64,000 bases of DNA from Alkalihalobacillus pseudalcaliphilus. GTDB lineage: Bacteria; Bacillota; Bacilli; Bacillales; Bacillaceae_D. Of the stretch, positions 1-7,228 are shown one piece after another. The stretch lies in assembly GCA_001038565.1 (NCBI GenBank), contig LFJO01000005.1, positions 550,766 through 614,765 on the forward strand. Reading direction: 5' to 3'. A program made the position numbers and the translations under genes. A model generated the notes under the pieces. That model made no database searches, was not told the DNA's origin, and saw only the letters and a program-made list of their open reading frames with translations. Each line of letters begins with the position of its first letter. Positions within the stretch are counted from its first letter, which is position 1.

Positions 1-323
1 GAGGAGAAACCCCGAGCAAACGTCGAATCTCGGGGTTGCGAGCAGAAAAAGAGGAAGAGAGCCCGAGCAAATGGTGAATCTCGGGGTTGTGGGCTGAAAA
101 GTGAGGAGAAACCCCGAGCAAACGTCGAATCTCGGGGTTGTGGGCTGAAAAGTGAGGAGAAACCCCGGGCAAACGTCGAATCTCGGGGTTGCGGGCTGAA
201 AAGTGAGGAGAAACCCCGGGCAAACGTCGAATCTCGGGGTTGTGGGCTGAAAAGTGAGGAGAAACCCCGAGCAAACGTCGAATCTCGGGGTTGCGAGCAG
301 AAAAAGAGGAAGAGAGCCCGAGC
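1..323. repeat. 51-bp tandem palindromic repeat array (left-edge copy)
   Basis: About six head-to-tail units begin at 1, 51, 103, 154, 205 and 256, with a partial unit at 306, so the period is 50-52 bp. Most units carry a perfect inverted repeat, AACCCCGAG ... CTCGGGGTT, around a 12-base loop, followed by a GTGGGCTGAAAAGTGAGGAG-like linker. Units differ at a few positions only. The array may start before the window. It is not CRISPR: the whole unit is conserved and there are no unique spacers. Related 51-bp units occur at 10388, 16042 and 49472. Confidence 0.93.
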
Positions 324-361
324 AAAAGCTATGCCATGCCATACATGGACATAGCTTTTTT
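324..361 (+). terminator. Rho-independent terminator after the repeat array
   Basis: AAAAGCTATG pairs with CATAGCTTTT, with a further CATG/ATG pairing inside, and is followed by a run of T. It probably ends a transcript that enters from left of the window, and it separates that transcript and the array from the GntR operon. Confidence 0.75.
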
Positions 362-370
362 CTTTTGGGC

Positions 371-419
371 TTTACTTTTTAGTTGATGCGCTGTATAGTT
401 GATTGCACGAGTAATCAAC
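371..419 (+). promoter_or_regulatory. Promoter and probable GntR operator of the ABC operon
   Basis: A TTTACT -35 (371-376) and a TATAGT -10 (394-399) are spaced by 17 bp. A perfect inverted repeat, GTTGATT-N8-AATCAAC (398-419), overlaps the -10 and the likely transcription start. It lies about 40 bp before the GntR gene. The position is that of a repressor operator, so autoregulation by the first gene product is the simplest inference. Confidence 0.6.
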
Positions 420-459
420 CTATCAACGTATGGAGGAAGATAGGAGGAAGGAGACGCTT

Positions 460-828
460 GTGAAATCCGTTTTTGATGATTCAAAACCTATATTTCAGCA
501 AATTGCTGATATGATTGCGGATGATATTGTTGAGGGCCTTTTAAAAGAAGGCGATCAAATTCCTTCTACAACGGAAATCTCTCAATTTTATCAAATTAAT
601 CGAGCTACGGCTCAAAAAGGTTTAGCGACTTTAGTGAATGAAGGATTAGTTTATAAACAGCGAGGTGTCGGAATGTTTGTTGCGGAAGGGGCTACCAATC
701 AATTGATGAAAAAACGTAAAGAATTATTTTATGAGCAGTATATTATGCCGATGCTAAGTGAAGCGAAACGGATAAAGCTGTCAGATGAGGAAATCATTCA
801 AATTATTAAGGAGGGTAAACATGCTTAA
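460..828 (+). CDS. GntR-family (YtrA-like) transcriptional regulator
   Basis: A 122-residue protein with an N-terminal winged helix-turn-helix (about residues 8-75, containing PIFQQIADMI, IPSTTEIS and RATAQKGLATL) and a short helical tail. This is the size of the YtrA subfamily, which lacks a large effector domain. The GTG at 460 is preferred over an in-frame ATG at 430 because AGGAGGAAGGAG lies just upstream of 460. The stop overlaps the ABC ATPase start by 8 bp, so the two are translationally coupled. YtrA-type regulators usually repress their own ABC operon; a palindrome at 398-419 fits as the operator. The inducing signal is unknown; in B. subtilis ytr genes it is cell-wall antibiotic stress. 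Confidence 0.88.
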   Translation: MKSVFDDSKPIFQQIADMIADDIVEGLLKEGDQIPSTTEISQFYQINRATAQKGLATLVNEGLVYKQRGVGMFVAEGATNQLMKKRKELFYEQYIMPMLSEAKRIKLSDEEIIQIIKEGKHA

Positions 829-1699
829 AGTCAATGAATTATCATTTTATTACGGGAATTCACTTGCTTTGCAACATGTCAATTTAAACGAAACGGAACC
901 TGTCATTGTAGGGATGTGGGGAAGAAATGGTGCCGGTAAGACAACTTTAATGAAACTTTTATCAGGTCAAGAAAAGCCGTCAGGTGGACAGTTAGAAATA
1001 AAGGGAATTGAGCCTTATAATCATTCAGAGGCGATGCGGTATGTTACGTATATGCAAGAGAATCATCCGTTTTCAGATATGTGGAATGTGAATGACGCTC
1101 TTCGATTCGGTTCTTATTTTAATGAGAATTGGGACCAAGAATTTGCAGATAGAATGGTGGAGCTCTTTGAACTACCACGAAAGAAAAAAATTAAAAAGTT
1201 CTCAAAAGGGATGCAAACGATGATAAAAATTGTCATCGGCTTAGCTAGCCACGCCCCCGTGACGATTTTTGATGAACCAACAAATGGTTTAGATGCTCAT
1301 ATGCGTAAGGTATTTTATGATCTGCTGCTTGAAACGTATGACGATAACCCTCGTCTCTTTATTTTATCGTCACATCATATTGATGAAATAGAACCATTAT
1401 GTGAAAAGATGGCAATTATTGATAAACAAACGATAACCCAATATGTAGAGACAGAAGAGCTGAAGCGTCGAGGTGTGCTCTTAACTGGACCCAAAGAGGC
1501 AGTGGAGAAATTAGTAGATGAGGAGCAAATTTTAGAAACGAAAACATTAGGAAATCAAATTAATATGATGGCCGATTTGCCTTATCACGAGAACCTTATT
1601 CAAAAAGCAAAAGAGCATGGGGTTAAGGTTGAAAAAGCACCGCTGCAAGACTATTTAGTACAGATCACGCACAAGCAAAAGAGAGTGAACGTACGATGA
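821..1699 (+). CDS. ABC transporter ATP-binding protein (YtrB-like)
   Basis: The 292-residue ATPase energises the membrane proteins that follow. Visible motifs are Walker A GRNGAGKT (residues 34-41), a variant signature FSKGMQT, Walker B VTIFDEP followed by the D-loop NGLD, and a switch histidine in SSHHIDE. Residues from about 215 onward form a C-terminal domain without transporter motifs. The start ATG follows AAGGAGGG, and the stop overlaps the next start as ATGA. Length and the GntR partner match YtrB of B. subtilis, but the permeases here do not look like typical FtsX or ABC-2 proteins. The substrate is unknown. Confidence 0.9.
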   Translation: MLKVNELSFYYGNSLALQHVNLNETEPVIVGMWGRNGAGKTTLMKLLSGQEKPSGGQLEIKGIEPYNHSEAMRYVTYMQENHPFSDMWNVNDALRFGSYFNENWDQEFADRMVELFELPRKKKIKKFSKGMQTMIKIVIGLASHAPVTIFDEPTNGLDAHMRKVFYDLLLETYDDNPRLFILSSHHIDEIEPLCEKMAIIDKQTITQYVETEELKRRGVLLTGPKEAVEKLVDEEQILETKTLGNQINMMADLPYHENLIQKAKEHGVKVEKAPLQDYLVQITHKQKRVNVR

Positions 1700-2403
1700 A
1701 TACGTTTAAAGGACCTTTTCGAATTATATTTGAAGACTTACGATTGCAGTTTCTAATTATTGGTAGCATTACGTTATTTATTTATGCCTTTATGGTCGGA
1801 CTCGGTTATTTTCTCTCAGTAGACGAATTTTCAGCTGCAATATTTGGTCCAGCTTATGGACTACTGGCGATATATCCGTTTCTATTGTTTACCAAAAGCT
1901 TCCGTTATAACTTAGCTTTTGGAGGCACGAGAAAGCAATTTATGGCTGCTTTGTATACGAATATTTTGTTGTATACGGTTGTTTTTATGGTCGTTCTCAA
2001 TGTGGTTTATCAATTCAATGAGTGGCTTGTAGCTCGAGATATTCATTCTTTTACATTAATCCATACGGGTATGTTGTTAGAGTCTAATCACATGTTTTTA
2101 TATTTTTGGATTGATTTTATTTTCGGGATTTTTGCTTTTGCTTTAGGCCTCATCATTAATACGATTTGGCATTATATCGGTACCGTAAAAACTCTTTACC
2201 TAGGGGCTGTTGTAACCATTGTTATGATTTTTTGGTATACATTTGGAGATGTGATGCAGGTCTTTCAATGGATAATTGGAAATCGACTTTCATTTATGCA
2301 TGTACTCTTGTTAGTTGCGTTACTCTTTTTGGGGGTTAGTTATTTTTTAATTAAAGAGGGTCCGATTGAACGAGGCGGACATCAAGGGAAGGCAGAGGAG
2401 TAG
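1696..2403 (+). CDS. ABC transporter membrane protein, first of three paralogues
   Basis: The protein has 235 residues and about six hydrophobic segments (near 19-40, 49-69, 83-107, 137-160, 168-190 and 203-225). Its N-terminus MNTFKGPFR and the motifs FGPAYG, FGGTRKQF, HTGMLLESNH and YFWIDFIFG recur in the next two membrane genes, so the three are paralogues. It overlaps the ATPase stop by 4 bp, which supports a role as its permease partner. The conserved GGTRKQF stretch lies between segments 2 and 3 and could be the cytoplasmic coupling helix; that is inference. I do not recognise a named family. Confidence 0.8.
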   Translation: MNTFKGPFRIIFEDLRLQFLIIGSITLFIYAFMVGLGYFLSVDEFSAAIFGPAYGLLAIYPFLLFTKSFRYNLAFGGTRKQFMAALYTNILLYTVVFMVVLNVVYQFNEWLVARDIHSFTLIHTGMLLESNHMFLYFWIDFIFGIFAFALGLIINTIWHYIGTVKTLYLGAVVTIVMIFWYTFGDVMQVFQWIIGNRLSFMHVLLLVALLFLGVSYFLIKEGPIERGGHQGKAEE

Positions 2404-2437
2404 AAAAGGAGACTTGTGGTTAAAGGGGGAGAAAAAA

Positions 2438-3151
2438 GTGATTGGTTTTTATGGTGCTTTTCGAGTTGTATGGTTTGAATTACGTTTCCATTTTTTAAAT
2501 TTCTTAATTGTAACTGTTCTCTTAGCGGGCTTTTATTTCTTAATGGGAATGATCGCATCGGTAGTTAATCCTATTAATGGATTACTTTTTGGTGCCTATT
2601 ATGGCTTCATGCTGTTAGCACCACTTATTATGTATAAAAGTACGTATCCCGTTATTCTTGCTTTAGGGGGGACGAGAAAGCAGTTCGTCTATGCAGCTAT
2701 TTCTGTTTTAATCATTGCTGTTTTATTGGCAATGATGATATTAAATCTTCTTTATCAATTATATTTGTTTTTTAACCATCTAGGTATAATTAGTACGGAA
2801 CTCTTACATTTAGGGATGTTATTAAACTCACAACATGCCTTGGCATACTTTTGGATCGATATTCTTTATGGTCTATGTCTGATCGGGATAGGGCTTGTCG
2901 CTACTTCTATATGGCATCGCTTTGGAGTGCTAAAAATGCTTGTAGGTGCAACCGTCTGTATACTCATGATCATCACATGGTTAGCAGTAGGTGACGGGTC
3001 AAGTGTATTCTCCTATGTTATGAACGAACATTTTGCTTTTGCCCACATACTTGCAGGTGTTGGGCTCTTGTGTATATTTGGCTTTTATTTATTGATGAGA
3101 AATAGTCCGATCGAGCGTGTTAGTCATGGTGATCAAAAAGAATTCGCTTAA
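2438..3151 (+). CDS. ABC transporter membrane protein, second paralogue
   Basis: The protein has 237 residues and the same six-segment layout as its neighbours, with LFGAYYG, ALGGTRKQF, HLGMLLNSQH and YFWIDILYG. The GTG at 2438 is chosen because AAAGGGGGAG precedes it and because MIGFYGAFR then aligns with the MNTFKGPFR start of the paralogues; an in-frame opening at 2366 lies inside the previous gene. The 34-bp gap and shared motifs place it in the GntR-ABC operon, where it could form a heterodimeric permease with the first paralogue. Confidence 0.8.
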   Translation: MIGFYGAFRVVWFELRFHFLNFLIVTVLLAGFYFLMGMIASVVNPINGLLFGAYYGFMLLAPLIMYKSTYPVILALGGTRKQFVYAAISVLIIAVLLAMMILNLLYQLYLFFNHLGIISTELLHLGMLLNSQHALAYFWIDILYGLCLIGIGLVATSIWHRFGVLKMLVGATVCILMIITWLAVGDGSSVFSYVMNEHFAFAHILAGVGLLCIFGFYLLMRNSPIERVSHGDQKEFA

Positions 3152-3204
3152 TTGAAGAGCTGTCGCCAATGGCTAAATGGACTTTTGGTTAGGTTTTGAC
3201 GAAA

Positions 3205-3284
3205 GCCAAACCGTGGAGTAACTGCACAAAGAGGCGGTTAATGTGCAGATACGGAGGCCAAACCGTGGAGTAACTGCACAAAGG
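3205..3284. repeat. 27-bp direct repeat within an intergenic module
   Basis: A 27-bp sequence beginning GCCAAACCGTGGAGTAACTG occurs at 3205-3231 and 3258-3284 (53-bp period). The flanking bases (to about 3310, ending in a GGATAGTGACGACT-like segment) resemble 63220-63350, so this is one module of the dispersed intergenic repeats. The rest of the gap between the second and third permease genes is T-rich leader-like sequence and the hairpin element at 3461. Confidence 0.8.
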
Positions 3285-3460
3285 CCATTCTTCATGGATA
3301 GTGACGACTCTTAATCTGTGGGTACGATTATAACTAGTCCTCTCCAAATATATAAGTAGGGTTTAGCTTTTAACTGGTGGAACTTCATTCAATTTGATTT
3401 TGTTCTTTTTCATTTATAGTGTTGGATCGTTTTTTTGAACTAAAGAATTACTGTAACCAA

Positions 3461-3522
3461 GTGGAGCATGATTTTCGGTAGCAACGAGCAACGCTCCATG
3501 TTCGAACTAACTTTCATACAAA
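3461..3522 (+). repeat. Dispersed hairpin element, copy 1
   Basis: TGGAGC pairs with GCTCCA around the conserved loop CATGATTTTCGGTAGC..., followed by a variable segment and the fixed end AACTTTCATACAAA. The element stops 1 base before the GGAGG ribosome-binding site of the third permease gene, so it would be the 3' part of that gene's leader. Related copies lie at 7133, 34141, 47557, 62153 and 63701, all in the same orientation. Confidence 0.85.
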
Positions 3523-3533
3523 TGGAGGTAAAC

Positions 3534-4250
3534 ATGAATACTTTTAAAGGGCCCTTTCGGATGGCATGGGAAGACATGCGTTTTATGGTACTTTTGATGC
3601 TTTCAGTAACGACTTTATTGTTCGGGTTCTATATAATGATGGGTATGCTATTGAAAGTAGAAGGGATGAGAGGTGTACTTTTTGGTCCCTTCTATGGATT
3701 GTTGGTATTCTACCCTTTACAAGTTATCAAACATACCTTTCCTACCTTTATCTCTTTTGGTGGGACTCGTAAACAATTTGTTTCCGCCAATATCTGCGTT
3801 TCGTTAATCTTTATTGTTATCGGTATGTTTTATTTAAATATTTTATATGCAATCAACCAATATTTTCATGACATGGGTATCAACACGACAAATCTTTTTC
3901 ATCTAGGTGATCTTATTGAGCCCAATCATTTTATCGCTTATTTTTGGACCGATATGCTTTGGGGGATTTTCATCATAGGATTAGGAATGGCTGTTGCTTC
4001 AGTGTGGCATTTTTTTGGAACACCTAAATTGCTATATGGCTTTACTGTTCTTGTCCTCGCTTTTTTAGCCTGGTGGACTCTAGGTTATCTAACAAAATTC
4101 ATCTCATTTATTGTGAATGAACATTTTGTATTTGTTCATGTTTTAGCTGGCATAGGAGTTATCGGAATTGCCGTTTCTTATTTCTTGATGAGAAACGGGC
4201 CAATTGAGCGAGGTGCACATATTCATGTGAATCTACCCACTAAAAATTAA
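3534..4250 (+). CDS. ABC transporter membrane protein, third paralogue
   Basis: The 238-residue protein begins MNTFKGPFRMAWEDMRF, almost the same as the first paralogue, and carries FGPFYG, SFGGTRKQF, HLGDLIEPNH and YFWTDMLWG. The ATG at 3534 follows ATGGAGGTAAAC; an in-frame ATG at 3468 would read through the hairpin repeat and is unlikely. It is separated from the second paralogue by about 380 bp of repeats, so it may have its own transcript. No second ATPase accompanies it, so it probably shares the YtrB-like ATPase or is a surplus copy. Confidence 0.8.
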   Translation: MNTFKGPFRMAWEDMRFMVLLMLSVTTLLFGFYIMMGMLLKVEGMRGVLFGPFYGLLVFYPLQVIKHTFPTFISFGGTRKQFVSANICVSLIFIVIGMFYLNILYAINQYFHDMGINTTNLFHLGDLIEPNHFIAYFWTDMLWGIFIIGLGMAVASVWHFFGTPKLLYGFTVLVLAFLAWWTLGYLTKFISFIVNEHFVFVHVLAGIGVIGIAVSYFLMRNGPIERGAHIHVNLPTKN

Positions 4251-4262
4251 TTTTTCTATGAG

Positions 4263-4288
4263 AGCTCTCCGATTTGGGGAGCTTTTTT
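4263..4288 (+). terminator. Terminator of the ABC operon
   Basis: AGCTCTCC-GATTT-GGGGAGCT is followed by six T residues, 12 bp after the stop of the third permease gene. Confidence 0.85.
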
Positions 4289-4347
4289 ATGGTAGGGAAT
4301 TTACTGTTTTTGTCGAATAATATCATTAGGCGAAGGGTTGATGTGAG

Positions 4348-4869
4348 GTGAAGGAACTAGTAGTAAACATTCGTACGATGGTGGCTGAGGATGGGGAGAA
4401 GTTCGTCTATGCTTTTAATAAGCAAGACTGGCATAAGTCGCTAGAGTTGTTTCAAAGATATGTAGGAGAACAGAAACAAGGTAAAAGAGCGGTTTTTGTG
4501 GCGGAGGCTGACAAGGAAGTGGCTGGATATGTGACCCTTGTTTATGAACCACTGGGGCCATATGCTGACAAGGCAATTCCAGAAATCGTTGACTTTAACG
4601 TTTTAATCCCATATCAAAAACAAGGTATTGGGACACAACTCATGAATGGTGTTGAAGCTGAAGCAAAGCGAGTAGCTGATGTAGTAAGCCTAGCCGTTGG
4701 TCTTCATACCGGTTATGGACAAGCTCAACGACTGTATATAAAACGAGGCTATATCCCTGATGGCACAGGGGTTTGGTATCAAGGACAACCATTAGAGCCG
4801 TATGGTCACTGTGAAAATGATGATGACCTCGTTCTTTATATGAAAAAAGAATTAACGTTGAAAAAGTAG
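4348..4869 (+). CDS. GNAT family N-acetyltransferase
   Basis: A 173-residue single-domain acetyltransferase. The fold is suggested by the N-terminal IRTMVAEDGEKF, the beta strand RAVFVAEADKEVAGYVTL, the acetyl-CoA loop around PYQKQGIGTQLMNGVEAEAK (the Q/R-x-x-G-x-G/A motif) and the late GLHTGYGQAQRLYIKRGY motif that helps bind the cofactor. GNAT enzymes move an acetyl group from acetyl-CoA to an amine; the acceptor cannot be told here. The start is a GTG with only a weak GTGAGG upstream, so the exact N-terminus is uncertain. It lies alone between a terminator and a truncated reading frame. Confidence 0.85.
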   Translation: MKELVVNIRTMVAEDGEKFVYAFNKQDWHKSLELFQRYVGEQKQGKRAVFVAEADKEVAGYVTLVYEPLGPYADKAIPEIVDFNVLIPYQKQGIGTQLMNGVEAEAKRVADVVSLAVGLHTGYGQAQRLYIKRGYIPDGTGVWYQGQPLEPYGHCENDDDLVLYMKKELTLKK

Positions 4870-4902
4870 AAATATTATGACTGAATATAAAGGAGTGGTT
4901 GG

Positions 4903-4989
4903 ATGAGTGGATTGGCGAAGGTCCTATTGGTAGGCTGTAACCATTTTGATTTGGGGCAGGTTACGGATTATATGAAAAAGCATAGTTGA
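4903..4989 (+). pseudogene. Truncated 28-codon start of a TraB/DUF5694-like gene
   Basis: A good ribosome-binding site (AAAGGAGTGG) precedes an ATG that opens MSGLAKVLLVGCNHFDLGQV and stops after 28 codons. The KVLLVG-x-x-HFD pattern resembles the first strand and HFD motif of DUF5694-type proteins, which are far longer. It therefore looks like the 5' remnant of a decayed gene. The family link comes from a short motif and is tentative; a genuine small protein is the alternative. Confidence 0.4.
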
Positions 4990-5016
4990 GCCCCTTATTT
5001 GGGATTAAATCGAATA

Positions 5017-6315
5017 ATGAAAGGTTTGATTATCACCATGAGTACTCATGAATTAGCGTTATTAGCGATTGTTCACGATGAAGAAGGGCAATTGTATCAT
5101 AATATCAATGAAGTGTTACCCTTTATTGAAAAGTATTATCCTCAAGCATATATAGCTGTCAGTGAGGTAACATCTCATAAAGTGAAAAAGTTGTTAGAGG
5201 GTTCAGCCCTTACTATTTATGAAATTCCAAAACGAGGTGCCGCACAAGCACGCAGGCAAATTGTGAGGAAGGCGGTAAATAACAGTGATGCTGACTATTA
5301 TCACTATTGTGACCTCGATCATTTAATTACTTGGATTCAAACAAATCCAAAAGAACTTCTTAAGGTCCACTCGCAACTTAAGAAAGGTGATTATACGATT
5401 ATTGGTAGAAATGAACAGGCATTTGCCACACATCCAAAGGAATGGCAGGAAACTGAAAAAATTACGAATCTAATCTTTTCGATCGAAACAGGAATAGAGG
5501 CTGATGTAACAGCTGGTAGTTGTAGTATGAGTAGGCGAGCATTAATGGAGGTAGCGAGAACTTCGGATGCAAAAATGACGGATGCCGAGTGGCCACTTAT
5601 TGTTCGGGAATGTTTTGGGATAGAGGCGATTCAGGCCATTCATGTAGACGGGCTCCAATTTTTAAAAATTAATGAATCGCTACATTCAAGTGTAACAGAT
5701 GCGTGGTTTAGTCGAATTCGGCTTTGTTATGTGATTTCTGAAAGTATTGCTCGTTTTTCAAAGAGGAATCATGAGAGAGTAAGTATTTCTAAAGAGCGAG
5801 TTTATTTAAGACCGATTGAGCGTAGTGATTATAGGACGATTTATGAAGGGATCCAGGATGAATCCTTACGTTTTCTTACTGGAACAAAAACGGTGTTCAC
5901 TTTTGAACAAATTGAGCAGGTAAATGAACGTTTTCGAGAAGATAAGGCTCGTTATGACTGGGCCATCTGCTTGCATGACTCTAATAAAATGATTGGCGAT
6001 GTAGCGCTCGTTGATATTGATGAGGACAATCAGCGTGCAGGTTTTCGGATTGCAATTTATGACTGCACCTATCGACAGCATGGATACGGTTCAGAAGCAA
6101 TTCAGCTAGCTCTTGCTTTTTGTTTCGAAAAGCTAAAATTACACCGATTGCAGCTCGAGGTCTTTTCTTATAATCAAGCGGCTATTAAAGCCTATCAAAA
6201 AGTTGGCTTTCAACAAGAAGGTATCTTAAGGGATGCTTTGTATTGGGATGGTCAGTATTATGATGAGCTGATTTTTTCTATACTTGCAGAAGATTATTTT
6301 CGGGTGAAGGTGTGA
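5017..6315 (+). CDS. Fusion of glycosyltransferase-like domain and GNAT (RimJ/RimL-type) acetyltransferase
   Basis: About 432 residues in two parts. Residues 1 to about 245 look like a nucleotide-sugar-binding glycosyltransferase fold: ALLAIVHDEEG at the start, a KRGAAQARRQ motif, and CDLDH (D-x-D near residues 99-101) after a predicted strand. Residues from about 255 onward are a RimJ/RimL-type acetyltransferase: RVYLRPIERSDY, FRIAIYDCTYRQHGYGSEAIQLAL, HRLQLEVFSYNQAAIKAYQKVGFQQEG and a tyrosine-rich end. One chain joining sugar transfer and acetylation suggests modification of a glycan or glycoconjugate, which is inference. ATG 5017 and ATG 5038 are both possible starts and neither has a strong ribosome-binding site. 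A weak terminator follows. Confidence 0.75.
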   Translation: MKGLIITMSTHELALLAIVHDEEGQLYHNINEVLPFIEKYYPQAYIAVSEVTSHKVKKLLEGSALTIYEIPKRGAAQARRQIVRKAVNNSDADYYHYCDLDHLITWIQTNPKELLKVHSQLKKGDYTIIGRNEQAFATHPKEWQETEKITNLIFSIETGIEADVTAGSCSMSRRALMEVARTSDAKMTDAEWPLIVRECFGIEAIQAIHVDGLQFLKINESLHSSVTDAWFSRIRLCYVISESIARFSKRNHERVSISKERVYLRPIERSDYRTIYEGIQDESLRFLTGTKTVFTFEQIEQVNERFREDKARYDWAICLHDSNKMIGDVALVDIDEDNQRAGFRIAIYDCTYRQHGYGSEAIQLALAFCFEKLKLHRLQLEVFSYNQAAIKAYQKVGFQQEGILRDALYWDGQYYDELIFSILAEDYFRVKV

Positions 6316-6338
6316 GAAGGTACCACTTTCTTGAAAGC

Positions 6339-6366
6339 AGAAGGCTCTAATCAAGGGCCTTCTATT
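6339..6366 (+). terminator. Probable terminator after the GT-GNAT gene
   Basis: AGAAGGC pairs with GCCTTCT around an 11-base loop. The T tract (ATTT) is short, so termination may be inefficient. Confidence 0.5.
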
Positions 6367-6470
6367 TGATCGATCAGAGCATTTTTGGATCTATGAATAC
6401 TTGAACCTGAAGAACGCTTTACAAGCTCGCCCCTCCTCTTTAAAGTAGTAGTATTAAAGGAGTGATTGAA

Positions 6471-6959
6471 GTGAGTAGTGAAAAGAGACAAATTAAGAAT
6501 TGGATTCAGAATGGAGAATATGAGCAGGCACAGGCACAATTAAAGATCGCTTTAGAAATGAACGAAAACGATGGTGAGTTATTTTACTTATATGCATCGG
6601 TTTGTGATCCTCAGGGATTTGAGCGCGAAGCCGTACCTTATTATGAAAAGGCACTCGAGCTAGGGTTAGAGAAAAGCGATGAGCAAGGGGCATATTTGGG
6701 ATTAGGCAGTACATACCGTGTGTTAGGTCAATATCAAGATTCAAAAAGGGTTTTCGAACAAGGGATTAAAAAGTTCCCTAATTATCGCCCGTTGCATGTC
6801 TTTTATGCGATGACTCTATATAACGTAGGTGAAACGAATCAAGCTCTAGAAGTATTATTGACACAATTAATGGAAACGACTAATGATAAAGATATTCTCC
6901 TATATCAAAAAGCGATCGCGTTCTATGCACCGCAACTAGACGAAGTGTGGGATCAATAA
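6471..6959 (+). CDS. Tetratricopeptide repeat protein
   Basis: A 162-residue helical protein with about four TPR-like helix pairs: WIQNGEYEQAQAQLKIALEMNENDG, LFYLYASVCDPQGFEREAVPYYEKALELG, AYLGLGSTYRVLGQYQDSKRVFEQGIKKFP and LHVFYAMTLYNVGETNQALEVLLTQL. TPR proteins act as protein-binding scaffolds; no partner can be read from the context. The GTG at 6471 is chosen since AAAGGAG ends 8 bp before it. There is no signal peptide or membrane segment, so it should be cytoplasmic. Confidence 0.85.
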   Translation: MSSEKRQIKNWIQNGEYEQAQAQLKIALEMNENDGELFYLYASVCDPQGFEREAVPYYEKALELGLEKSDEQGAYLGLGSTYRVLGQYQDSKRVFEQGIKKFPNYRPLHVFYAMTLYNVGETNQALEVLLTQLMETTNDKDILLYQKAIAFYAPQLDEVWDQ

Positions 6960-7057
6960 CAAACTAGGTAGAAAGAATCTTGACAGGATTAGCTTATTTT
7001 ATATAGTGTCAATATTAAGAAATTTGCACTTTTTTATCACAAACACTTGCTGTTTAC

Positions 7058-7066
7058 TGATATAAT
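7058..7066 (+). promoter_or_regulatory. Extended -10 promoter upstream of the S51 gene
   Basis: TGATATAAT is an extended -10 hexamer about 160 bp before the coding start. A second candidate, TTGACA (6980-6985) with TATAGT (7002-7007) spaced 16 bp, lies just upstream. Either would give a leader that contains the hairpin repeat at 7133. Confidence 0.45.
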
Positions 7067-7132
7067 GATTGAAACATATTGAGTCTGAAATAGCTAATCA
7101 TGAAGTGAGTCTGTAGAACGGTGCCCTTTGAG

Positions 7133-7201
7133 GGTGCATGATTTTTGGTAGCGACGAGTAGAGATCCGCACTCGAGCATCAGAAGTAACTTTCATACAAA
7201 A
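7133..7201 (+). repeat. Dispersed hairpin element, copy 2
   Basis: It contains the loop core ATTTTTGGTAGCGACGAG and the fixed end AGTAACTTTCATACAAA. The GGAGC/GCTCC stem of other copies is weaker here, with GTGC pairing GCAC instead. It lies 28 bp before the start of the S51-type gene. Confidence 0.75.
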
Positions 7202-7228
7202 TATAAAAAGAATGTAGAGGTGAATGAA

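Noticed and set aside
1-323. CRISPR array
   Set aside because: The complete 51-bp unit is conserved, with no repeat-spacer alternation and no cas genes in the window.
7145-7228. N-terminal extension of the S51-type gene
   Set aside because: It would translate the hairpin repeat; homology and the ribosome-binding site place the start at 7229.
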